DNA from: Luscinia megarhynchos
Lineage: Eukaryota > Chordata > Aves > Passeriformes > Turdidae
DNA length: 64,000 nt
Assembly (NCBI GenBank): GCA_034336665.1
Contig: CM067590.1
Span: forward strand, 4,934,459-4,998,458
Direction: 5' to 3'
Part shown: one piece after another, positions 26,937-38,900 of the stretch
How positions within the stretch are numbered: the stretch's first letter is position 1
How the letters are laid out: each line of letters opens with the position of its first letter
The notes under the pieces: generated by a model
Seen by the model: the letters and a program-made list of their open reading frames with translations, nothing else
What the model was told of the DNA's origin: nothing
The model's database searches: none
Position numbers and translations under genes: made by a program

Positions 26937-29900
26937 CTGCGGGTGTGCAAAACAGAGAGCGGGGCTGTTAGCGGCGCTCCCCACCCCGCCCTGGGCTGCC
27001 CTTCCCTCCAGGGAGCCGCTGGCTCGTGGGCCACCGCTCCCTCCTCTTCCTCCCTGCGCCTCCTTTTGTCTGTGACAAAAAAGCCCAGGAAAAATCTCAG
27101 CTGAGCCTGGGACTAGAGACTGAGCAAAGCCTTGGATCGCTCTGCTCACAGAGCCTGGCCGTCGGGTTCATCCCTGAATTTTGGGGTTATCCATCAGCCT
27201 CCCTCAGCGTGGTCTCACTCTCCTCCTCATCACCTCTGTGGGTCTCCCTGGAGGACTCGGGAGCTGAGTCCACATCCAGCAGAAAGGAGCCAGGGACACA
27301 AAGGTCGCTCTGCTGCCTTAATCCCGCAGTTTGGAAGGTCCAATCGTGGATCCACCTGCTCAGGGGAGGAGTTTTCCTGCCTGAGTCTCCAGGAAATTCT
27401 GTGTGCCTTTGCTACCAGATCCCCTGGCACATTTGTCAGCAATGAATTAAAAGCTTTCCCCACAGGTTTGGCCTGAGCCAAAGGTCAGCACAGAGGGGCT
27501 GTCATGGAGGGGAGCCAGGAAAGCCACGCTGCATGAGGGCAGAGGGGGAAGTGAGTAAAATAAACACAGATATGAATTTTAATTGTGGGGATATCAAGCA
27601 TGCTGCTGGTGGAAGAGATGGGATGCTATAAACTATAAACCCTAAAGTGGTGGAGGGGGCTGATCCAGTCCCTGCTCAAAGCAGGGCTGACCCTGGAGCT
27701 GACAAGATTTCATTTGCTTGCAGCTCAACCAGACACAGAACTGCAGGAGCCCGAGATGCCACAGGGCATGGATCTGACCCTACACGGCTGGGGACAAAGC
27801 ATTTCCTCCTGGGAAGCTCAGAAAAGAGAGAGCAAACTGTGGGCTAAGGACTTCCCAGGGCAGCAGCATCTCTCAGCCTTTGGGGTTTCCTGGTTCAGAA
27901 CTTCTGCAGGATCCTGCAGGGAAGGCACAGGTCCCTTGGGGCATTTCCTGCCTGGGTGACATTTCTCAGGCACTTGCAGGAGCCTCTTTGTCCTGCAGGG
28001 TCGAATTCCAAGCTGCAAGCAGAGAGCCAGGAGGGGCTGGAGGCCAAGGCTGAGATGCTGCAGGGATGGGACAGGAATTCCCTTGGGGCTGCAGGGATGG
28101 GACAGGAATTCCCTTTGGGCTGCAGGGATGGGACAGGAATTCCCTGTGGGCTGCAGGGATGGGACAGGAATTCCCTGTGGGCTGCAGGGATGGGACAGGA
28201 ATTCCCTGTGGGCTGCAGGGATGGGACAGGAATTCCCTTTGGACTGCAGGGATGGGACAGGAATTCCCTTTGGGGCTGCAGGGGATGGGACAGGAATTCC
28301 CTTTGGGGCTGCAGGGATGGGACAGGAATTCCCTTTGGGCTGCAGGGGATGGGACAGGAATTCCCTTTGGGCTGCAGGGGATGGGACAGGAATTCCCCTG
28401 TGGGGCTGCAGGGATGGGACAGGAATTCCCTTGGGGCTGCAGGGATGGGACAGGAATTCCCTTTGGGCTGCAGGGATGGGACAGGACCCTTCCTGCCCTC
28501 CAATCACACCAAGGGGAGGCAGGGAGCAGCCCAGCAGTACTGGGAGGGTGTTTGCAGTGATTTCCTCCTCACTGGACAGCAATCTCCTCTGCTGCAGCTC
28601 CAATCCCTCCTCACACTACCTGAGACAGGAGGAGGATATCGACCCTTCCTCCCAGAGCTGGGCAAGCCTGGAGCTCGCAGGAGCAGACAATTTACCCAGC
28701 AGGTTTAGCTCTGTGCCCCAGCTGCCCTGTCCCCACCAGCTCTGCTCCCACCAGGCACCACCAGCCCCTCCCAGTCCCAGTGGTGAACCAGGGCAGAACC
28801 TTCCCCTCCCCTTCTTCCCCCCGAGGCAGGTTTGGCTGCACCCTTAGGGACAGAGGGACACTCTGAGTGATGACCCTGTCCCAAGGGAACCTCAAACAGG
28901 CAGCAGAGAATGTGGAAACCTACCCTATGACCATCAGATGCTTGCAAAAAGAACAAACAAAAAAAAAGCCTTTGTAGAAAATTTTGACACCCCCCAGACA
29001 TGAACTAAAAAATAAAACCCTCCCCAAAGCATCCCCCACAAGCCAGAAAAAATTCCCCCACACTTGTGCTCCCCTGCCCACCCTCCCCACAGTCCAGCAA
29101 GTCCAGGGTGAGCTTCCTCACACCCCATGGGCAGCCCCATGTCCCCAGGGATGTCACCCAGCTGTCCCCCTGGCGAGCAGCCTGTCCTCGTGCTCTCCTG
29201 CCTGCTGCCACCTCTCCCACATCCAACCCCAGCTCAGCCTTTCAGCTTCCCATTCCTGCTTTAGGAGGGATTATTGCAGCCCAGTCTCCCATTAATGACT
29301 CTGAGCTCTGAGGGAAACACAGACACCAGGGCTGGGGAGCACAGCTGCCTAAAATTGCTTAAAAATTGTTAAATTAAAAATTTACAAAAATAAAAATCCA
29401 GTGCTACTGCCAGGCACAGGTGACATTTGCTCCTCACCCAAACTCTCCTGATATTTTGGATGGCACAGACCACCAGGGCCTTGCTTAGAGCACAGCTGCC
29501 TAAAATTGCTTAAAAGTTGTTAAAAACAATCCAGTGCCACTGCCAGGCACAGGTGGCATCTGCTCCTCACCCCAAAACCCTCCTGATATTTTGGGTGGCA
29601 CAGACACCAGGGCCTTGCTGGGAACACAGCTGCCTACAATTGCTTAAAAATTGTTAAATTAAAAAAAATAAAAATCCAGTGCCACTGCCAGGCACAGGTG
29701 ACATTTGCTCCTCACCCCAGAACCCTCCTGCTATTCTGGGTTATTTTCAGCCTGTGCTGTGCATCCCCCATTTCCTGTGCTCGTTTGTTTATTTATTAAT
29801 TTCCCTTTCTGCTGATGCAGCCCAGCAGCCTCTCCCCAGCTCAATCTGATTTCAGCAGCGATCGATGGGCATCTATTTATGGCAGCCATCAAACCCTCCC

Positions 29901-32900
29901 TGCAGGAGCTTTTTCCCACTCCCCCTCCCCTGGGTGCTGCTTCCCCAGGCTGGCAGTGCCTGTCCCTGTCCCCAGGGGCAGCTCTGACCCCCACCCACAT
30001 CAGCTGTTCCCTTTGGGCTTCAAAATCCCATTTTCCTCCCAAGATCCAAACAACCCGACCTTGGTTTAATGCTGGGGAGGGAATAGCAAAATCTTTTCAG
30101 TGCCTAGCAAGTAGTTCTGGAACAATAGATGAAATAAAGTTAGCAGTGTTTGACATAGATACTGAAAATTGTCATGTGAAGGTTTGAGGCCTCTTCCTTT
30201 GTTCAGATCATACCAAATGCCACAAATGCCAAAGAACCAACAGACATCCTGCCCCAAGCCTGGCAGGAAAGGTCTGAAGATGAGGGTACAGATAATAAAG
30301 CCATAAAACATGGTGATTTAGTGATTCCTATAGGTTGCATGCAAATATTAGGAAATTAGTATATTGTATTAGATTGGTTATTGGGAATTAGAATATTCAC
30401 CATAGAAAAATACTTATTGTGTTGTAAACAGAAAATCTCTCTTACCTCTGATCTCTGATCTCTGATCTCTCTCTAAGCTCTCTGTTACCCCCCTGCTCTC
30501 ATCACTCTCCCTGCTCTACACTCTCCCTTACACCCAAATACAAAACACAAACCTGAAGAACAGAAAATAGAGAGCTCCCGAGTCTGTCCAACCACCAACC
30601 CCCACAGCTTAATGCTGTTTTTCCACCATGTCCTTCCCAGCTCTCTGTGGCCTGTGGGGATGGATGGGGACATTTCCACCCCTCTGCATGGTGTTCCCAA
30701 AGGACAGGATTTATTGCCGGGCTTGTCCTGCCCCTCCTGGGGCACAGAGGACCCTGCAGTGCAAGGAACAACCCTGGATTGAGGTTTCCCATCCTGGGGG
30801 ATGATCTGTTGGCAGATAAGGGGTTGGGCTCGCCCACAGCGGGGTCTCCTCCTCCCTCAACCCCTCCCCAGCTCGTTTCACACCCTCCAAACCCAACCAG
30901 GGAGCCCAGGGAGGGACACCAGAGAGGCCACAGATCCCTCCACACCCCAGGCACCAAACCCAAACAATCCCATCCCCAGGGCAGCCCTGACCTGGCTGCA
31001 GAGAAAACCACAAGGAGCAAAGACAAGGAGTGTTGGGGAGGTAATATCAAAATCTTATGAGTGCCTAGCAAGTAGTTCTGGAACAAAGGATGAAATAAAG
31101 TTAGCAGTATTTGACATAGAGGCTGAAAATTGTTATGTGAAGGTTTGAGTTCTCTTCCTTTGTTTAGATAATACCGAATGCCACAAACACCAAAGAACCA
31201 ACAGCCATCCTGCTTTAGGTCTGTCAGGAAAAGTCTCAAGATGAGGGTTAGAGATAAGAAAGCCATAAAACATGGGAATTTAGGGAATCCTTTAGGTTGC
31301 ATGCAAATATCAGGAAATTAGTATATTGTATTAGATTGGTTATTGAGAATTAGAATATTCATCATAGAAAAATACTTATTGTGTTGTAAAACGGAAAATC
31401 TCTCTCCTCTCTTCTCTTTTCCTCTTCTCTCTTCTCTCATCTCTCCCTTGCTCTAACCTCTCTTATACCCACGCCCTATAATAAAATACCAACCTGAACA
31501 ACATAATATATTAAGCTTTGAGTCTGTCCTGCCACCGCCCGACAACAAAAACCCCACAAAGGAGGAACCTGGCGGGGAGAGCAGGAGGAGGGAGCTCCGG
31601 GAGCAGAGGCATTCCCACCTCACCACCGGGAGCGTCTTTTCCTTGCCTTGACCTTGGCAGCTCCGAGCCAAACAGCCCCCGAATCATTTCAGAGGGGACA
31701 TAATAGGGACAATCAAACGGCTGCTGCTCAGGAGCGGCGATTACGCCCCGCGGAGCGTTTAACTAATACCTGATGGCTTTGCAGGCTCCCACAGCCCGTC
31801 ACCGCTTTCTCCATTGTACCCGCAAACCGCTGCTTTTCGGCCCCAGCGTGCTCTCCCTCTCCATTCACTTGCAATACAACCTGTAATTTTCTGCCCACTT
31901 TGCTTAAGTGCCGGTGATTTGTTGAAATCACAAAAGGCAGCCAGGGGCTTTCAGAGCCGGCACGGCGGATGTAAGCAAGGTTAGGGGGGGAATCTGCACA
32001 AAACCCACGGGTTTCTCTCTTTTTCTCCTTGTCAAATCATCTCCCAGGAGTGGAAGGGGGATCGATGGAGCGTTTATGAGCTCAGAAGGAGGTGGAGGAA
32101 GGGATGGAGAGGGGGAACCCCTGGTGCAAAGGTGGGATGGGCTGATTCCACTGGTGGGCACGGGGTGGAAAACGCCCCTGAGCAAAGCTGGATTCCCTCT
32201 GTGCCTTCAAGATGGGCCCAGCCCCTGGACTGCCTCAGTTTCCCCCTCTCCGTGAAGGGGCAGAGGGATCTCAAAGCAGGCTGAAGCCAGGTGGGGACCG
32301 GTCTCTTCTCCCAGGTAACAAATGGCAGAAGGAAATTACCTCAAGTTGCACCAGGCGAGGTTTAGATTGGACATCAGGGAAAATTTCTTCATGGGAAAGG
32401 TTCCCCAGGGCTGGCACAGGATGCCCAGGGAAATGGTGGAGTCACCATCCCTGGAAGTGTTCAAAAAACGTGTGGGTGCAGCACTTGGGGACACGTTTTA
32501 GCAGGGAACATGGGAGTGGCGCTGCGCTGATGGCTGGACTGGAGCTAAGAGATCTTTTCCTGCCTTAATTCCACAGCTCTGTGATGTCACTCCCTTTCCC
32601 AGAGAAGCGGGCTGGGTGTTACTGGTTCAGCCCCCACCCCACGTTCTGGCAGGTTTTGGGAGCTCTGAGCAAACAGGGGCGAGCCCAGAGCCTCACACAG
32701 GGTGTGAGCGAACCCCATGGGCTGGAGCAGAGACCAGGGAGCTTCATCTGCAAACCAGAAATCCTCCGCTTCACGCTGGGGCTGCCCAGGTGCCTGAGAG
32801 CTTGGTTTGACTCCTCTTGCAGTGCAGGAAAGAGATTTGTCACAAATAGGGATCTCCAGCAGAAATTCAGACCTTCACCAGGTGGAAGAGCACAATGCTG

Positions 32901-35900
32901 ACAGGGCTGGCAGCAGCAACAAAGGAAGAGTGCTCGAAAAACAAACCTCAACTTCCTCAACCCATCTGGATCCAAACACAAACAGAAGGGCACAGGGGAT
33001 GTGCTGTCCCCCATGGAATGCCCTGGGATCCCCCAGACTTCAGCAGCTCACGATGAATAAATCCCTTTGTGGGCTCCAAAACTTGTGGGGAGCCACAGCA
33101 TCCGAGCCACTCTAGTGAAATAAAAACCATCAGAGGCTGCTCAGAGCCTGAGAGACGTGAAGTGCCCGCAGAGCCGCCCAGCCCGAGCTGCCAGCCCCAC
33201 CCGTGTCCCCGTGTCCCCGCCGGGGAGAGGGGGCCAGGCTTCCCCGGCGTCCCGCAGGACGAGGAGAGCCCCCGGTCATTGGTATGCAGCGAATTAAATC
33301 TCCCTGTGAACGCTGCGAATGAGGGGATGAGAGGGGATGAGACGAGATGAGACGAGACAAAGCGCTTCCCATCCCTTCCCTTCCCATCCCATCCTTCCCA
33401 TCCCTTCCCTTCCCACGCCGAGGTTTCGGCGGCTCATGCAGCTCTGACCCAGCCAGATGGAGCTGCCAGGCTCTGCCCACAGCCCGGGGGTTGGCAGGGA
33501 GGGAAGGGTTTGGGGAGGGAAGCACGAGCCATCCGTCCTCTGATCCTTCCTGATTCGGGATCCTCAGAGCCCCCAGCACGCCCCCTTTCCTCTCCTGCCC
33601 TTCTCAAGCCTGGCCTGCTCGTCCGTGGGCGGCGTGTGCAGCTGTCCCAGCGCTGAAGCAGACGAGTTTGTCTGGTTTGAGGGCGGATGGAGCGAGACAA
33701 AGCAGCTGTGGCTTGGCTCCATCCCTCCACACCTGCCCTGGTTTTATTCTTGTCCTTTCCAGGTGAGCTGCTCTGGCCCTGGTGGGAGCCACCAAACCCC
33801 TCTCAGGGACACTGAAACATTTCCACACGACTTTAAAAAAGGGAGTTTGTTGTCTGTTTGTTTGTTGCGAGTTGCAGTTCCTTTCTGCTTTTGCAGACAC
33901 CTTTCTGAGGGCAGCCCCTCTGCTCTCCCCGGGAACCAGGATCAGCTCACAGCCCTGCTGGGAAAGCCGCTCCCCCTCTCTTCACCCTTTTGTCCTATTT
34001 CCTCCCGTTCCAGACCTTTTTTTTGGACCGGGATCAGCTTGTTTTCATTGTTGGGGTGGCGACCACGGCCACGGGGAGCTGCTGCCTGGGATGGAGCAGC
34101 TGCCGTGGCGGGCAGTGCCCTGGGAGCGCTCGGAGCTGCTCGCCGCTCTCCCGAGTCAGCAGCACTTAGCCTGACGAGAGCAAATTGGTGCTAATGAAGT
34201 GCCGGAGTCAGGCAGCAGCGGCAGCGCCCGCAGGGATGGAGGGGAGGAGAAAACCTCCCTCCCCTGAAATAAGTTTCCCTCGGAGTCAGCGCGACGTGCC
34301 CGCGCTCGGCGCTGGTGCAAGAGACACAGTTTACGGATTCTGGAGAGGGGAAAGGGGAGTTTGGTGCTGGGGTAGAAAGGTTCTTCCCCCCCCGAGGGGT
34401 GCTGGCACTGCCCAGGCTCCCCAGGGAATGGTCCCCAAGGCTGCCAGAGCTGCAGGAGCCTTTGGACACTCTCAGGGATGCTCAGGGTGGGTTGTTGGGG
34501 GTCCGGGCAGGGCCAGGGGCTGCACTGATCATCCCTGTGATTTCCTCCCCACTCAGGATATTCAGGATTCTGCCATTCTGTGAGAACGAGGTAAGGCTGG
34601 ACAAGGAGCCTGTGAGGGGAATCCAGGGTGGCATCCCTGTGACACTCATGGCTGAGGGTCCTGAGCTCTCCACTCTGCCCCGGTCCCTTCATGCAGGACA
34701 GGAGCAGCCAGGGTCTCCCCTTGGCATCAGGGATTCCCAGCAGCCCGTTCCTGCCTGCAGCTGGAGCTCTGAGCGAGCTCAATGACACATCTTCCATTGG
34801 AGTGTGTGCTGGCCCTGAGCTGCCCTCAGAGCCCAGAGAGAGCCCAGAACCATCATCAGCCACAGAACGTGTGCTGGAGAAAGGGAAAAAGCAGTGGAGG
34901 GGGAAAACCCCGAGAGTTTCCAGCATTCCCTGGTTAAATCTGGTGCTGGGTGCATTCACTGAGTGTGAGATGGGAAAGTCCCTCGGGCTGGGTTTCTTCC
35001 TCTGTGGTACAGGCAGAGCCAGCACAGTCTGTAATCCTCAGGGTGCCCGAGGTTTGTGACAGGACGCTCTGGAGGTGGCCAGGATGATCTGCACAGCGCC
35101 AGTGGCTGCTGGGGGCTACCCCTGAGGAGATCCCAGCCCTGTCACACCTGCCCCAGCGTGACCCCAAATCCCACCCAGCCAGCACGGGAGGCAGGTGCCC
35201 ACCCTGACAGGATCTGGATAATCCCAGCCCTGAGCACAGCCTGGGAGGTGAACCCATGGGGAGAAGGATTTGGGGTGCTGGTGGGGGAGAGGCTCAAGCT
35301 GCCCCGGCCATGGGCACTGACCCAGAAACTCCCCTGTGCTGGGCTGAGCCCCAGCCTGGGCAGCAGGGGAGGGGGGATTCTGCCCCTCTGCTGCTCAGGT
35401 GAGCCCCCACCTGCAGAGCTGCCCCAGCCCTGGAGCAGCAGCAGGAGGACGTGGAGCTGCTGCAGCCAGTGCAGAGGAGCCAGAGATGCTGCAGGGCTGG
35501 AGCCCCTCTGCTCTGGGGACAGCCTGGCAGAGCTGGGGCTGCTCACCTGGAGAAGAGAAGCTCCAGGGAGAGCTCAGAGCCCCTGGCAGGGCCTGAAGGG
35601 GCTCCAGGAGAGCTGGAGAGGGGCTGGGGACAAGGGCTGGAGGGGCAGGAGCCAGGGAATGGCTGCCACTGCCAGAGGGCAGGGCTGGGTGGGATATTGG
35701 GCAGGAATTGTTCCCTGGCAGGGTGGGCAGCCCTGGCACAGGGTGCCCAGAGCAGCTGTGGCTGCCCCTGGATCCCTGGCAGTGCCCAGGCCAGGCTGGA
35801 CACTGGGACAGTGGGAGGTGTCCCCAGGGCTGGGGTGGCACTGAGGGGCTTTGAGGTCCCGTCCAACCCAAACCGCTCTGGAGTTCTGCGCCAGCCGCGG

Positions 35901-38900
35901 TGACAAACCCGGTTCTGCGAGGCCGCTCAGGTGTGTCCCCTCACCGCGGGGACACCGGCCCCGCCCGGCCTGAGGGCGACGAGGGGTCCCGGCCCCCCCC
36001 CGCCATCTCGGAGCGCTGGTCCGGCCCGCTCCCCCCGCAGCCGGGAATGGTTTATCCCGCACCCCCCCCACCCGCTCGGGGCCGTGCCCGCCGCAATGGC
36101 GCCCCCCTGCGGACGGCCGCGCGCTTCTCCCCCCGGGGCGGGCGCTGTGGTACAGCCCGCCACGCCCCCCGCGCTGCCGATGGACCGGCCCTGGCTCCCC
36201 CCTCAGCCAGCGCGATGGGTCGGTCCGGGCGCTCCGCGCACACGGGGTGGAGCAGTCCACCCGCGCCGCGTGGGGGGGAAGGAGTGGGAAAGCCCGGGAG
36301 ACACGGGAATGGCACTGGCCGGGCCGGGTGCGGGGCAGGGAAACTCCGTTTGGCCCATTGATGCCAACACTGCCCATCGCTGCCCATCGCTGTGCCCATC
36401 TCTGCCCATCTCTGCCCATCCCTGCCCCATCAGTACCCATCCTTGCCCCATCCCTGCCCCCATCTCTGTCCATCCCTGCCCCATCCTGCCCCATCCCTGC
36501 CCCATCACTGCCCCATCCCTGCCCATCCCTGCCCATCTCTGTCCATCCCTGCCCCCATCCCTGCCCCATCTCTGTCCATCCCTGCCCCATCCCTGCCCAT
36601 GTCTGCCCATCCCTGCCCATTCCTTCCCCATCCCTGCCCATCCCTGTGCCCATCCTTGCCCCCATCACTGCCCCATCTCTATCCATTCCTGCCCATCCCT
36701 GCCCCATCCCTGTCCACCCCTGCCCCATCTCTGTCCATCCCTGCCCATCCCTGCCCCATCAGTGCCCATTCCTGCCCATCCCTGCCCCATCCCTGTCCAT
36801 CCCTGCCCATCTCTGTCCATCCCTGCCCCATCCCTGCCCCCATCAGTACCCATTCCTGTCCATCCCTGCCCATCCCTGCCCATCCCTGCCCATCCTTGCC
36901 CATCCCTGCCCATCCCTGCCCATCTCTGTCCATCTCTGTCCATCCCTACCCCATCCCTGCCCATTCCTTCCCTCCCTGCCCATCCCTACCCCCATCCCTG
37001 TCCATCCCTGCCCCTATCACTGCCCCATCCCTGCCCCATCACTGCCCCATCCCTGCCCCATCTCTGCCCATCCCTGCCCATCTCTGCCATCCCTGCCCCA
37101 CACATTAGCGCCAGGGGGCAGGAAAACCACCCCAAAACCGCACAGACCCCCACCCCGAGCCCCACTGTGACCCCGCTGCCCCCGGGGTGTCCCCCACGCT
37201 CGTGGGGCCGCCGTGGCGTGGCCGCCACTAAGCCAGTGACTCTTAATCCACCGGCCCGGCGATATTAGCTCAGCTCCCAAGGCGTTTCCCGCAGTAATTG
37301 CGCTGATCTGCCAGGGATTACGCGCTGCCACCGTGACGATGGATGATGTTTTAATTCGAGCTGGGCAGCTCCGGGGAGGGCAGGGCAGCACCGAGACCCC
37401 CTGAGCGCTGGGGAGGACGCAGAGCCCTTCCGAATTCCCAGGGTGGGGTGCAGAGGGTGCTCAGGGGTGAGGGGCAACCAGAACCTGGACCCCATCAAGT
37501 GAATGACCACCGGTGAATGACCACCGTCCCTACCGGCTGCTGCTCCATCCTGCTGGGAGGGAAACCCACGGGAAAAACGCTCCAAACACAGCAGAGAAAC
37601 TCCCTCCTCAGCGTTACCTTTAAAAATGACCCCCCACCCCGCGCTGCTCCTTCTGGTGAAGCAGCAATTAATCACGGCAAGGATGGGATGGATTTGTAAT
37701 CAGCTCCTACCGCCCCCATTTCGCAGCCCTGGGTGTTTTTCCCGGACCGGCCCCGCTCCCCCGCCCCACGCCGTGTGGGGATGGGGCCAGCGCAGCCCAT
37801 TGATCCTGCCCGGTCGATTTTATTGAAACTCCCACGAGTGGCTTTAACTGCGCGCTGGATATTGCTGGCACATCACTTTGATGGCTACGTGACCGGCGGC
37901 AGCTCGCGGGCAGGTTTGCGGGGAGGGCTGCGGGAAGGGGGATTCGTCCCGAAACAGCTGCCCCCAATCCCCGCCCCATTCCCTGCCCCATTCCCTGCCC
38001 CTATTTCCTGTCCCAATTCCCTTCCCCTATTCCCTTTCCTTATTTCCTGCCCCATTCCCCGCCCCAATCTCTGCCCCAATCCCCGCCCCATTCCCTTCCC
38101 CTATTCCCTGCCCCAATTCCCTTCCCCTATTCCCTTTCCCTATTTCCTGCCCCATTCCCCGCCCCCAATCCCTGCTCTATTACCCGCCCCAATCCCTGCC
38201 CCTATTTCCTGCCCCCATTCCCTTTCCCTTTTCCTTTCCCTATTCCCCGCCCCAATCCCTGCCCCCTAATCCCTGTTCTATTCCCTGTCCCATTCCCTTC
38301 CCCTATTCCCTCGTCCCTCATTCCCTGCTCCCCATTCCCTCTTCCCCCCATTCCCCTCTATTCCCCCATTCCCTTCCCCTATTCCCTTCCCCCTATTCCC
38401 TGCCCCATTCCCGCCCCAATTCCTGTCCCATTCCCTGCCCCTATTCCCCCCCATTCCCCGCCCCATTCCCTGCCCCCTTCCTATTCCTTCCGCTATTCCC
38501 TTCCCCTATTCCCTTCCCCTATTCCCTTCCCCTATTCCCTTCCCCTATTCCCTTCCCCTATTCCCTTCCCCTATTCCCATCCCATATTCCCTGCCCCTAT
38601 TCCCATCCCCTATTCCCTTCCGCTATTCCCTTCCCCTATTCCCTTCCCCTATTTCCTGCCCCTAGTCAAGGGGAAAGGGAATAAAGTGAAGGAAGAGAGA
38701 GAAAAATAAAAGGAAAAGGAGAAGGAGATGCAGAAGAAGAAGGAAAAAGGGGAAGAAAAATAAATAAGCTAAAAAGATAAAAGGAGAAATAGAAGGAAAA
38801 GAAAGAGAAAGATAGGAATAGGGGAAAGAAAAAGGAAAAAGAATAAGGGAAACAACTGAAAAGAGAAAAGGAAAGAAAGAGGGGGGAGATGCAGAAAAAG

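Noticed and set aside
30070..31558. Provirus with two LTRs
   Set aside because: The 424-bp interior is not retroviral and each LTR has its own target-site duplication.
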